DNA from: Bernardetiaceae bacterium
GTDB lineage: Bacteria > Bacteroidota > Bacteroidia > Cytophagales > Thermoflexibacteraceae
Length of the DNA stretch: 64,000 bases
Direction of reading: 5' to 3'
Assembly: GCA_025056255.1 (NCBI GenBank)
Contig: JANWVT010000007.1
Location: 111,571-175,570 of the forward strand
Below are positions 10,500 to 19,452 of the stretch, piece after piece; the stretch's first letter is position 1, and every line of letters begins with the position of its first letter. A program made the position numbers and the translations under genes. The notes beneath the pieces are model-generated. The model searched no databases. It saw only the letters and a program-made list of their open reading frames with translations, and was not told where the DNA came from.

Positions 10500-12500
10500 A
10501 TGCGTTACGTTTTTACCATATTCCTGTTGCTCACGCTGCCCGCCTTTGCCTATGCGCAAAAGGTGCGCATGAAATTAGCCAACAGCAAATACGAGCAGTT
10601 CCACTATGCCGATGCCATTATGATGTTTGAAGACATTGTGGCATCCAATCCGAATAATTTTGAGGCAACCGAAAAATTGGCGCACAGCTACCGCAAAATC
10701 AACGACAGCAAAAAAGCCGAAGAATGGTATGCCAAAGTAGTGCAGAACGCCAAGTCGCAGCCTATCAACATGCTCTACTATGCGCAGGCACTGGCAATGA
10801 ACGGCAAATATGCCGAGTCGCGCAAATGGTTTGCAGCCTATTCGGCGGCAGTGAAAAACGACCCCCGCGGCGACCGCTTCGCCCGCGCCTATGCCGATTC
10901 GGTCATGCGCCGATTCTTTCAGGATTCCGCCCGCTACGTGATAGACACGGTCGGTTTCAATTCGCCACAGGCAGATTTCAGCCCCATGTTTTTCCGTGGC
11001 GGAATTGTGTTTGCTTCCAACCGCACCCCAAGCGAAACAACGCCGATTAAGCATACTTTCCAATGGAACAAAACGCCGTATTTGGACTTGTACTTTGCCC
11101 AAAGCGGCGGCAACGGCGCCGACCGCCTGCGCAAAAGCATCAATTCGCGCTATCACGAAGGACCCGTAACCTTCTACCGTTCTTACGATTCTATCATTTT
11201 CACGCGCAACAACTATCTTAACGGAAAGTATCAGACCAGCAAAGACAAAACCAACAAACTGAAATTGTACTTTGCCAATACCAAAACAGATGCTTCCGAC
11301 GATTGGACAAACATTACCGAGTTTCCTTACAATAGCAACGAATATTCTACGGGACACCCTGCACTAAGCACCGACGGGCAAACGCTCTATTTCGTTTCCG
11401 ATATGCCCGGAGGCTACGGCGGCACGGATATTTACATGTCCGTATTCCGCAACGGACGTTGGAGTAAGCCGCAAAACTTAGGACCTGAAATCAATACCAA
11501 AGGCAACGAAATGTTCCCGTTCATCGACGAAAACGGCGACTTGTACTTTGCCTCTAACGGGCATCCCGGGCTGGGTGGATTAGACATTTTCGTGGCACGC
11601 AGCAAAAACGGCAAATTTACTGCCCCGCGCAACATGGGCGCACCCATCAACAGCAGCCAAGATGATTTTGCCCTCATTTACAGCGAAGACTTAGACGAAG
11701 GCTATTTTACTTCCAACCGCGAGGGCGGCAAAGGCGACGACGATATTTACCGGTTCACTGTGAAGCGTTGTAAGTTTATCATCGTTGCCGTTAATGCCCG
11801 CACCAAAGAAATCATCACCAAGGCAAAAGTAGAGGCAATAGAAGAAGAAACGGGCGCAAATACCCGCATACAGGCTTTGAATGATACGCTGTTTACCTTC
11901 AAGCCCTTGTTTCAGTCTAACTACAAGTTACACGCAGTCAAAGAAGGTTTCACCGATGGTTACGCCGTCATCCCCGATTCGGTGCTGGCAACTTGCTTGC
12001 TGAAAGGCTTAGACGTCAGCGATACAATTTTCATCCCCTTAGAGCCTGCCGAGCCTGTGGTAGCCAAAGGCGGCGAGGGCAAACCACCCGTTTCCGAATC
12101 TACCGGTCGCCCGCGTTACCGCTACAAAGGCGACCCGAACGTGAAAGTAATTGAGGTGAAAAATATTTACTACGATTTTGACAAGTTCAACATCCGCCCC
12201 GATGCGGCACGCGAGTTAGACAAACTGATTGCTTTGATGAACGAGTATCCATCGCTGAAAGTGGAGCTTTCTTCGCACACCGACACCCGCGCCAACAACC
12301 TATACAACATCCGTTTGGCGCAGCGTCGTTCGCGTTCGGCATACAACTACTTGGTTATGCGCGGCATAGACCCTGCCCGACTGATTGTGAACTCTTTCGG
12401 CGAAAACAAATTAGTCGTAGATTGCCCCGACTTTTCCGATTGCAGCGAAGAAGAGCACCAATTGAACCGTCGGACGGAAATTATTATCTTGTCGTATTAG
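10500..12500 (+). CDS. TPR/PD40/OmpA envelope protein (PorE-like)
   Basis: A 666-residue exported protein. The ATG at 10500 gives a signal peptide ending near FAYAQ; the open frame extends 27 codons upstream but into poor-quality sequence. TPR-like helices occupy about 25-130, then PD40/WD40-like beta-propeller repeats about 150-400 (LSTDGQTLYFVSD, GGTDIYMS, LGGLDIFVA), a carboxypeptidase-regulatory-like segment about 430-500, and a C-terminal OmpA domain about 550-666 with SHTDTRA and NRRTEI motifs for peptidoglycan binding. This order matches PorE of the type IX secretion system, which ties the outer-membrane machinery to the cell wall. Linkage to the PorP-like gene and adhesin supports that role, but paralogues with the same layout are common in this phylum. 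Confidence 0.8.
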   Translation: MRYVFTIFLLLTLPAFAYAQKVRMKLANSKYEQFHYADAIMMFEDIVASNPNNFEATEKLAHSYRKINDSKKAEEWYAKVVQNAKSQPINMLYYAQALAMNGKYAESRKWFAAYSAAVKNDPRGDRFARAYADSVMRRFFQDSARYVIDTVGFNSPQADFSPMFFRGGIVFASNRTPSETTPIKHTFQWNKTPYLDLYFAQSGGNGADRLRKSINSRYHEGPVTFYRSYDSIIFTRNNYLNGKYQTSKDKTNKLKLYFANTKTDASDDWTNITEFPYNSNEYSTGHPALSTDGQTLYFVSDMPGGYGGTDIYMSVFRNGRWSKPQNLGPEINTKGNEMFPFIDENGDLYFASNGHPGLGGLDIFVARSKNGKFTAPRNMGAPINSSQDDFALIYSEDLDEGYFTSNREGGKGDDDIYRFTVKRCKFIIVAVNARTKEIITKAKVEAIEEETGANTRIQALNDTLFTFKPLFQSNYKLHAVKEGFTDGYAVIPDSVLATCLLKGLDVSDTIFIPLEPAEPVVAKGGEGKPPVSESTGRPRYRYKGDPNVKVIEVKNIYYDFDKFNIRPDAARELDKLIALMNEYPSLKVELSSHTDTRANNLYNIRLAQRRSRSAYNYLVMRGIDPARLIVNSFGENKLVVDCPDFSDCSEEEHQLNRRTEIIILSY

Positions 12501-12540
12501 CAGTTAGCACGCGGAGATTTTGGGTTGGATGAAAATTTTC

Positions 12541-12640
12541 TGCCGCAAAGTCCGCTGAGTTGTACGCCAAGCGCGCTAAGCATTTTTATTTGCGTACTCT
12601 GCGATTTAACCTTCGCGTACTCTGCAGTAAGAAAAAGTTC
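12541..12640. repeat. Degenerate palindromic CGCAAAG/CTCTGCG intergenic repeat
   Basis: The left arm contains CCGCAAAGTCCGCTGAG and GTACGCCAAG, and the right arm contains TTGCGTACTCTGCG and TTCGCGTACTCTGCAGTAAG. The arms are roughly reverse-complementary around an A/T-rich centre. This resembles a widespread Bacteroidota spacer repeat (GCAAAGTACGCAGAG-type) as I remember it. It separates the PorE-like gene from the next gene. Confidence 0.55.
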
Positions 12641-12712
12641 TAATGTGCCACTTGAAAAAAAATCGGCGTTTGGGGAAACAGATTGTAAAAAAAGATTGAC
12701 CGAAAGCAGTCT

Positions 12713-15583
12713 ATGAACAGACGGATACAACTATTGGTAGGCATCATTGGGGTATTTTTTGCCGTTACCACTGCACGGGCACAAAGTGCAAAAGACATAG
12801 AGCCACTCCCGCCCTTTGAGGGTTTTGAGGCGGTCTATGCCCAACAAACGCCGTTTATGGTGCAGGGCAATAAGCGCGGCGAAAAAATCCATATCAAATA
12901 CAACTTTAAAGGCAGCAATCCGCCTACCTTTGTTGTCGTTTTGGACTATTACCTGCAACTCACCGAAGCCAAAGGCGGCAAAGCACAAAAGCGACAACCC
13001 AACCAACAGATTTTTGAATACACCCAAAACGGCAAAGACTTTTGGATACAGATTACCGAGGTAAGAGCAGGTTCTTATGAGCTAATTGCCATTGAAAAAG
13101 ACACTCCTGCCATGAATGCACTTGCTGAAGACATCCCACAAGATGCGCCGAATAGCAAAGACTATCCCTTATTGCCTCGGTTGCCTAACTATTACATCGG
13201 CGCATACAGTGAAGAAAATTTCTTTTCCAACGGACAGGTCTCAGGCTATAAGTACCAAATAAACTACAAGTTTGACGTAGAATCGGGCGAAACCCCGCTG
13301 AAAGATGAGAAAGTAGTGCAGCACTACATCGGCAAAGTGCGCAGCTATGGCGGCAAAATCATCCGTAACGACGGGGCAACCGCCACTATGGACTTCACCA
13401 AAGACCAAGTGTACTGCTGGGTGCAAGTAGGCAGCTTTGGAAACGGGTATGAGTTGATTGTGGTTGAAAAAGACCTCACTGGCAAAACACAATACGCACA
13501 AAAGTCGCAGCCTTACCAAGTTGTGCAGCCTGTACCTGCCGAAAAACAGCGCATTGTAGAAAATGCACCCGCAAAAGCTGAGGTTGTACTGACCAAACCT
13601 GCTGAACAAAAAACGCAGCCCAAAGAGCAATCCGCACCGCTAACCGATAAAAAAGACGTTGAACAAAAGCCTCATAAACAGCAAACACAACCAACTGCTG
13701 TAGCAGAAAAGTTACCACAGCAAAAAACCGAAACAGTTATTGTAGCTAAAAATCAGCCTGTTGCAAAAGATGCCACCCCCGCCATTGCGCAGGATTTAGC
13801 AGGCGCAAAAGACTACGACCCGCTGGGGCGGTTCAAGGGATATGTTATCAGCAAATACAAACTGGAAGATTTTTACATGGGCTATCAGTTGAGCGGTATT
13901 AAATACCAAATCAACTACTTCTGGGAAAATCCGACACAGAAGCCGCCAACTGATGAGGAAGTGGTTGCTTACTACACAGGAAAAGTGAAAGCCTTAGGAG
14001 GCAGAGTTATCCGGAACGATGGCGCAACCGCTACGCTGGAATTTACCGAAAACAATATTTATCGTTGGGTGCAGATAGGTTCATTTGGGGTAAACTACGA
14101 ACTGGTAGTAGTAGAAAAAGACCTGAACCGCAATTACACCCAACCAATAGCACAAAATAAGCCTTATGAAGTAGGCGAGGATAGGTCGGGAGTACAAGTC
14201 CGCACAACAACGGGGGCTGTTGGCAAGCAAAGTGTATCTACTGTTATCGCTGCACCTGCCCGCGAACAGCGCGAAATGTTGGCAACGGCACGTCCTGTAC
14301 CTGTTCCACAGGCAGATATAGCCAATGCTCGCGATTATGAACAACTGCCGCGCCGGAAGGGCTATGTTATTAGCAACTACCGCGAGGAAGATTTTTATAT
14401 GGGCTACAAGCTAAGCGGGCTTAAATACCATATAAACTACCAATGGAGCAAGGAATCGGAAGAACCACCTGCCGACGAAGATGTGATTGGTTACTACAAA
14501 GGATTAATAAAGCAATATCAAGGGCGCATCATTCGCGATGATGGTCCTACGGCTACGATGGAATATACTCACAACAACGTTTATCGCTGGGTACAAGTGG
14601 GGGCGTTTGGCAGAAGCTACGAGTTAGTAATAGTAGAAAAAGATTTAAACCGCAACTATGACCAACCGGTTGTGCAAAACAAACCCTACACCGTAGAGTC
14701 AGTACGCGGGGGTGGTCAAATAGCAGAAGGTTCATTGGCAAGCACAGACATACTCCCACCTGCTGCTGAGCAAATCAGTGAATTAGGGATTACTCGTAGT
14801 GCTGTTGCGCCGCGTATCTATCCTACTGCTGATGTAGCCGGTAGCGGCGATTTCCGACTGATGAAGCGTCTGCCCGGCTATCTGATTACTGCCTACAGCG
14901 AAGGGGAGTACAAGCTAACTCCTAATAAAACCGGCTATAAGTATCAAATTAACTATACATGGGCAGACCCAGACGGCGTTCCTTTTTCTGATGAGCAAGT
15001 TGTAAGCCATTATGTTAACCTTGCTAAATCTTACGGCGGCAGAGCTATTCGCGACGACGGACCTACTGCCACGCTTGAATTTTATGATGGCGCTACTTAT
15101 TACTGGGCACAAGTAGGAGCTTTTGGCAATAGCTACGAACTTATTGTAATAGAATCAGGTGTAAGCACCGCAAGAAATACCGCCGAACCTAATTTCAGTG
15201 CAGAAACAGCTGCCAAAAGAATGTTGCGAAACCTCACTGAACAAGGCAAGGTAGTATTGCGAAGCATACAGTTTGAAAATGAAAACAGTGCTACCCTTGC
15301 CACTAATAGTGAGCAAACCCTTGCCATTATTGCCCAACTTCTAAAGGAAAAAACAGACTTGAAACTCGTGATTGTAGTACACACCGCCAGAGGAAAAAGC
15401 ATTGAAGCCGACTTGCTGCTTTCCGACCAACGTGCTAAAACAGTTGCACGCCAGCTAATTGCCCAATTTGGTATTTCAGAAAGCCGCATAGAGGCGCGCG
15501 GCGTAGGGTCTCTCGCTCCTATTGCTCCTAATACTGCTGCCGGCAGAGCTGAAAACGAGCGTATTGAGCTATTGATGTACTAA
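12713..15583 (+). CDS. Five-module envelope protein with C-terminal OmpA-like domain
   Basis: A 956-residue protein with a signal peptide ending near ARAQS (residue 24). It contains one divergent and four clear copies of a module of about 105 residues, at about 26-132, 147-255, 362-476, 536-650 and 709-815. Each starts KDYxxLxRxxGYxI, has GxKYQINY in the middle and IRxDGxTATxEF plus WVQVGxFGxxYELVVVEK at the end. This resembles the single N-terminal domain of some proteobacterial OmpA-family proteins. Gln/Lys/Pro-rich linkers separate modules. An OmpA-like domain occupies about 832-956, but the usual GHTD motif reads VHTA, losing the peptidoglycan-binding aspartate, while the RAxxV arginine is kept. 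The ATG at 12713 begins the signal peptide. Molecular role unknown; periplasmic or outer-membrane scaffold is likely. Confidence 0.75.
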   Translation: MNRRIQLLVGIIGVFFAVTTARAQSAKDIEPLPPFEGFEAVYAQQTPFMVQGNKRGEKIHIKYNFKGSNPPTFVVVLDYYLQLTEAKGGKAQKRQPNQQIFEYTQNGKDFWIQITEVRAGSYELIAIEKDTPAMNALAEDIPQDAPNSKDYPLLPRLPNYYIGAYSEENFFSNGQVSGYKYQINYKFDVESGETPLKDEKVVQHYIGKVRSYGGKIIRNDGATATMDFTKDQVYCWVQVGSFGNGYELIVVEKDLTGKTQYAQKSQPYQVVQPVPAEKQRIVENAPAKAEVVLTKPAEQKTQPKEQSAPLTDKKDVEQKPHKQQTQPTAVAEKLPQQKTETVIVAKNQPVAKDATPAIAQDLAGAKDYDPLGRFKGYVISKYKLEDFYMGYQLSGIKYQINYFWENPTQKPPTDEEVVAYYTGKVKALGGRVIRNDGATATLEFTENNIYRWVQIGSFGVNYELVVVEKDLNRNYTQPIAQNKPYEVGEDRSGVQVRTTTGAVGKQSVSTVIAAPAREQREMLATARPVPVPQADIANARDYEQLPRRKGYVISNYREEDFYMGYKLSGLKYHINYQWSKESEEPPADEDVIGYYKGLIKQYQGRIIRDDGPTATMEYTHNNVYRWVQVGAFGRSYELVIVEKDLNRNYDQPVVQNKPYTVESVRGGGQIAEGSLASTDILPPAAEQISELGITRSAVAPRIYPTADVAGSGDFRLMKRLPGYLITAYSEGEYKLTPNKTGYKYQINYTWADPDGVPFSDEQVVSHYVNLAKSYGGRAIRDDGPTATLEFYDGATYYWAQVGAFGNSYELIVIESGVSTARNTAEPNFSAETAAKRMLRNLTEQGKVVLRSIQFENENSATLATNSEQTLAIIAQLLKEKTDLKLVIVVHTARGKSIEADLLLSDQRAKTVARQLIAQFGISESRIEARGVGSLAPIAPNTAAGRAENERIELLMY

Positions 15584-15586
15584 TGA

Positions 15587-15637
15587 GTAACGCAAGCTGT
15601 GCAATTAAACATTTGAAAAATTCAACTTGCGTGTTAC
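15587..15637. terminator. Possible bidirectional hairpin between convergent genes
   Basis: GTAACGCAAG (15587-15596) pairs imperfectly with CTTGCGTGTTAC (15626-15637) across a long loop, directly after the stop of the five-module protein and facing the convergent permease gene. The long loop weakens the call. Confidence 0.35.
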
Positions 15638-15780
15638 CTTTTCACGCTGTTAGTGTACAAGTGTCTTCACCTTCGCTTTTGCTTGCGTCTGCATTACTGC
15701 TGTTGTGTGTGTTTTCACGAACAACCCGTTAGCATAGCAGCAAACAAGGCTTCAAACTCAAAGATAAACATAGTAGCCTA

Positions 15781-17100
15781 TTAGGCGCTTGTCTGTTTCA
15801 GCCCTATCTTATAAATGAGCAAACCTGCTGCAACTATTAGCAGGCTAACGAGCGATTCCATAGGCTTCTCATATGCCACAAAGCCTAATATCCAAAGGTT
15901 AGCCAGTAGAAAAATGGCTGGGGTAATCGGATAGCCCCACATTCGGTAGGGCAACACCTTGAGAGGATAGCGCCTCCGCAACACATACACGCCTGCTACT
16001 GTTAACGATGTGAGTAGCATGAGCACAAAGCCAGTGTACATCATAGCTTGTTCAAAACTTGCCGTATAGATGAACGATAAAGTAACGACAGTTTGGAAAG
16101 CAATAGCATAAACAGGTGTTTGTCTGCCGCTTACTTTCGCCAATATGCTCAAAAATGGATAGTCTTCCCCCATCACTTTGAGAATACGCGGTCCTACAAA
16201 AACCATTGCACTTACTGTGGAGAGCAGTAACAAGGCTACAAGCAAGGAAAGCACATTGCCAATAGCAGACCCGAAAATACGTGTACCCGTTAAAAAAGCA
16301 ACTTCTATTTTACCAGCTAAATCGGACGTAGGAACAGTATATAAAAAAACAAAATTGACCGCTGTATATAGCAAGGTAACTAACAAGGTGCTGCCAAATA
16401 AAGCAATAGGTAGGTTGCGTTGGGGCTGCTGAAGCTCGCCGGCAATGTAAATAGCAGCATTCCAACCCGTGTAGGCATATGATACATACACTAATGAAAC
16501 AGCAAACGGAGCAGAAACCAAATCAGCCCAGTCAGAAGGGGTTGGTAATAAGCGAAGGGGTACGGGATGCTCTACAAAGGCTACTGCTGCAATGAAGAAG
16601 AGAACCACTAATAGTTTAAGTGCGGTAAAAAAATTTTGGAAATAGCTTCCTACTCGAACGCTATGCGCGTGTATTAGCGCAAAAGCCAACACTACAGAGG
16701 CTGCTAAGTGGTTAGTGGGCAATTGGGGGAAGACAGCTGTTGTGTATTTAGCCAGAGCTACAGCAGCCAAAGCAGTAGGAGCAGCAAAGCCTACTGTGGC
16801 AGAAACCCAACCAGCTAAAAAACCGATAGCTGGATGATAAATCTGTCCAAGCAAGTGATACTCACCACCTGAGCGAGGCAAAGCAGCCCCCAGTTCGCCA
16901 TAAGCAAGCGCCCCACAAAAGGCAATTGCTCCGCCAACGAGCCACAGCATCAGCAGCGCAAAAGCAGAGTCGATAACTGCTGCCTGAAAGCCCAAACTCG
17001 TAAATACACCTGTGCCAATCATATTGGCAACCACTACTGAACTGGCTGTAAACACACCAATACTGTTGGCAATCGGTTGATAAGTTTTATTGTTACTCAC
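15781..17100 (-). CDS. APC family amino-acid permease
   Basis: An integral inner-membrane transporter of about 439 residues with roughly twelve hydrophobic segments. The N-terminal SSVVVANMIGTGVFTSLG is the first-helix signature of the amino acid-polyamine-organocation family, and LPRSGGEYHLLG and the Tyr-rich SYAYTGWNAAIYIAGE also fit. The substrate cannot be read from the sequence. No ATG lies near the start: a GTG at 17100 gives MSNNKTYQP and a normal length, while a TTG at 17148 would overlap the upstream gene's stop by 16 bases. I prefer 17100. It probably shares a transcript with the secreted-protein gene upstream. Confidence 0.85.
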   Translation of the reverse strand: MSNNKTYQPIANSIGVFTASSVVVANMIGTGVFTSLGFQAAVIDSAFALLMLWLVGGAIAFCGALAYGELGAALPRSGGEYHLLGQIYHPAIGFLAGWVSATVGFAAPTALAAVALAKYTTAVFPQLPTNHLAASVVLAFALIHAHSVRVGSYFQNFFTALKLLVVLFFIAAVAFVEHPVPLRLLPTPSDWADLVSAPFAVSLVYVSYAYTGWNAAIYIAGELQQPQRNLPIALFGSTLLVTLLYTAVNFVFLYTVPTSDLAGKIEVAFLTGTRIFGSAIGNVLSLLVALLLLSTVSAMVFVGPRILKVMGEDYPFLSILAKVSGRQTPVYAIAFQTVVTLSFIYTASFEQAMMYTGFVLMLLTSLTVAGVYVLRRRYPLKVLPYRMWGYPITPAIFLLANLWILGFVAYEKPMESLVSLLIVAAGLLIYKIGLKQTSA

Positions 17101-17132
17101 TGATGCACATTTAGACAATTCGAGCGGTTGAG

Positions 17133-17867
17133 CTATTCTGCTGCCCAAATTTCATACAAAGGCTCACCTCGGCTATTCTTACCTTTGTGATGCCATTCAT
17201 TATTTTTTAGCTCAAAGTCGAAAGTGAGACTCATTCCCACGCGGCTATTGTCGCGGCTAAAAAACTTAATGTTTTCTGTGTATTTGCCGTTTTGAGCAGT
17301 GTAAGTGCCACCGCCGCAGCCAAAAAATTGCTTCGTATCTGTGTTAATAGCTGCCCACACAAAATAGCCTCCGGTGAGTAGCTTAATCGTTTTTCGAGCG
17401 CTGCGCTGGGAGCGAGTTTCTTTACCTTCTGCATCTACTCTGCCTGCAAATCGCCAGAGCCCTGTTAAAGGGGTTGCACCTTCATCTATTCGCTCCCATG
17501 TTTGGGCAACACCCTCCGGAGAGCTCACCTGCATTGTATTGCCATTTGGGTTTAATTGAAAGGTAAAAGTACGGCTTGTTCCTACTGTGGAAGAATCCGT
17601 GGAGTTAAATTCTAACACAGCCATAATTTTATTGTCCTCTATGCGATAGGTACCCCCTAAAATCCCTATGAATTGTTTGTTGGGTTCATTGAAAACAGCA
17701 GAAGCAAAATAAGCATCGCTCATCAAATAAATCAGCGTTGTACCATTAGGAAGCCCTTGTACATTGGTAACGTGCCATGCACCCTTTAAAGAGTGCGTTT
17801 GAGCATACAACAAACCACAAACAATGGTAGCACTGGCAGCCAGCCAATATTTTACTTGTGTAATCAT
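17133..17867 (-). CDS. Secreted protein with two related beta-rich domains, unknown function
   Basis: A 244-residue protein. The ATG at 17867 starts a clean signal peptide (ITQVKYWLAASATIVCGLLYAQ), so I reject the 17-codon upstream extension. The mature part contains two related halves: SLKGAWHVTN...GGYF-like strands with FIGILGGTYR (about 30-115), and GLWRFAGRV...FFGCGGGTYT (about 140-235). Each ends in a TFxFxL strand, suggesting two lipocalin-like or immunoglobulin-sized beta domains. I do not recognise a named family. It sits between the SusD gene and the APC permease on the same strand, separated from susD by a hairpin, so its tie to the Sus pair is uncertain. Confidence 0.65.
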   Translation of the reverse strand: MITQVKYWLAASATIVCGLLYAQTHSLKGAWHVTNVQGLPNGTTLIYLMSDAYFASAVFNEPNKQFIGILGGTYRIEDNKIMAVLEFNSTDSSTVGTSRTFTFQLNPNGNTMQVSSPEGVAQTWERIDEGATPLTGLWRFAGRVDAEGKETRSQRSARKTIKLLTGGYFVWAAINTDTKQFFGCGGGTYTAQNGKYTENIKFFSRDNSRVGMSLTFDFELKNNEWHHKGKNSRGEPLYEIWAAE

Positions 17868-17916
17868 GAGTTGGTTTATTTGGATTGCCGCCAGTAAGAT
17901 AGTCAATAAAAATCGC

Positions 17917-17942
17917 AAAGGCTACCCTGTGGGCAGCCTTTA
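17917..17942 (-). terminator. Hairpin after the SusD gene
   Basis: AAAGGCTACCC and GGGCAGCCTTT pair around a TGT loop with one mismatch, 23 bases past the SusD stop. It probably ends the SusC/SusD transcript and separates it from the secreted-protein gene. Confidence 0.55.
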
Positions 17943-17964
17943 CGCATAGCTCAAATACAAAGGT

Positions 17965-19428
17965 TTAGTTCTGCGTCATGAGCTTATTTGCTGCCAGTTC
18001 TGCATCGGGTATAGGCCAGATGTAATTGGCATCAGTAGGCGCTACTGAACCCGGTACGCCTGTTTTAGCAGGCAATGGCAACAGCAAACGATGCAAGTCT
18101 AATGAACGCAACCCTTCTCCTAAAAACTCGATGCGGCGCTCCAATGAAATAGCCTGCAAAAACTCGGCAGGAGTAGCAAAAGACGTGTAAGTAGCATTAG
18201 GGGCAGAGCGTCCGCGCACAGCATTCAGCAAAGCAATAGCCAATGGGTCTACCGTATTGGTAGAGCGCACTAACGACTCAGCGTAGTTGAGCAGCACCTC
18301 CGAATAGCGCAAAATGGGCACATAGTCGGTGTAAGGATTGAGCGGGAACTTGGTCAGGAAAGTTCTACCGCCTGCTACGGCTGTTAGTGCACGGCGAGCG
18401 TCGCCAGCTGTCCATGCTGGATTGTTCAAAATGCCAGCAGGGTCTAAGTTAAAGTCGGCAATAGCGTTTTGCGGAGGGGCTGGTACGCCAAAATACGAGC
18501 CCAATCCATTTTGTACTCCCGGTAGGTCGTTGAGCGTCATTGGGAAGGAGAAAATAGACTCAGCAGTAGTGTATGGGGGTACAAAAATGCTAGCATAGGT
18601 GGCTGCTAAACGATGCTGTACGCCAGAAGGAGCAGCAAATGGCGCAGTGGTGCCGCTTACAATCTTACGGCATTCTGTTACAGCGTCGGCATAGCGAGCC
18701 ATGCTCATCAGCACGCGAATTTTAAAGGCAATAACTGCATTGCGGTGTGCACGAGTTACATTAAGCAGTGCAGAGGGATGTGTAGCCAATACGTTTTGCT
18801 CAGCAAAGTTCAAATCTTCTAAAATCTGGTTGTACACTTGTGCTACAGTGCTGCGCGCCAAGTCAGAGTTTTCCGGACCTACTTCGGCTTGCAGGCGCAA
18901 TGGCAGCCCAGGACTTGCCCCGTTGTTTAGCGGGAAAGGACGTGCATACAAATTTACCAAATAGTAATAGCACATGGCGCGCAAGAAGCGAGCCTCTCCG
19001 CGGTATTGATTGGCCAGCGTAGCTGATATCACGTTGGGGTTGTCATCCAAGCCTTTCAGAAATACGTTGATGCGGTTAATCGCCAAATAGCCAGCAGACC
19101 ATGCGTTCAGTGGCTCTGCATTGCTGGAGTTTTGGTTGTAGCTCCATGCAAACAAAGCGGTTACCCCGTTGCCGGTGCGATTTTGGAAATCTTCACCACG
19201 TACATCCATATATACCAACATGCGCCCGCCCAAAAACTGCCCAGATTTTACACTGGCATACAAGCCGTTGAGTTGTGCCAAAATGCGGTCGGGGGTGGCA
19301 AATGCCACGCGGTCGGAGAGCGCAGTAAGCGGTACCGGCTCGAGGATTTTATTTTGATTGCAAGACGTTACTGCCATTGAGGCAAAAACTGACAGCAACG
19401 AAATTTTTACATATTGACGAATTTTCAT
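17965..19428 (-). CDS. SusD/RagB family outer-membrane lipoprotein
   Basis: A 487-residue surface lipoprotein that caps a SusC-type TonB receptor and binds its glycan, peptide or other ligand. The signal sequence ends in the lipobox MAVTSC, so Cys23 would be lipidated. It has the helical TPR-like pattern of the family: LAQLNGLYASV near the N terminus, GEARFLRAMCYYYLVNLYARPFPL at about 140-165, and the family's C-terminal pattern with YSEVLLNYAESL, LERRIEFLGEGLRSLDLHRL and a final NYIWPIPDAELAANKLMTQN. It begins 24 bases after the SusC stop, the usual SusC-SusD operon order. The substrate is unknown; no glycoside hydrolase lies nearby. Confidence 0.93.
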   Translation of the reverse strand: MKIRQYVKISLLSVFASMAVTSCNQNKILEPVPLTALSDRVAFATPDRILAQLNGLYASVKSGQFLGGRMLVYMDVRGEDFQNRTGNGVTALFAWSYNQNSSNAEPLNAWSAGYLAINRINVFLKGLDDNPNVISATLANQYRGEARFLRAMCYYYLVNLYARPFPLNNGASPGLPLRLQAEVGPENSDLARSTVAQVYNQILEDLNFAEQNVLATHPSALLNVTRAHRNAVIAFKIRVLMSMARYADAVTECRKIVSGTTAPFAAPSGVQHRLAATYASIFVPPYTTAESIFSFPMTLNDLPGVQNGLGSYFGVPAPPQNAIADFNLDPAGILNNPAWTAGDARRALTAVAGGRTFLTKFPLNPYTDYVPILRYSEVLLNYAESLVRSTNTVDPLAIALLNAVRGRSAPNATYTSFATPAEFLQAISLERRIEFLGEGLRSLDLHRLLLPLPAKTGVPGSVAPTDANYIWPIPDAELAANKLMTQN

Positions 19429-19452
19429 TGTGTTTTCTCCTGAGGTTTAGTG

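Noticed and set aside
12497..12730. 77-codon minus-strand frame upstream of the five-module gene
   Set aside because: It translates the degenerate CGCAAAG/CTCTGCG spacer repeat and overlaps the next gene's start.
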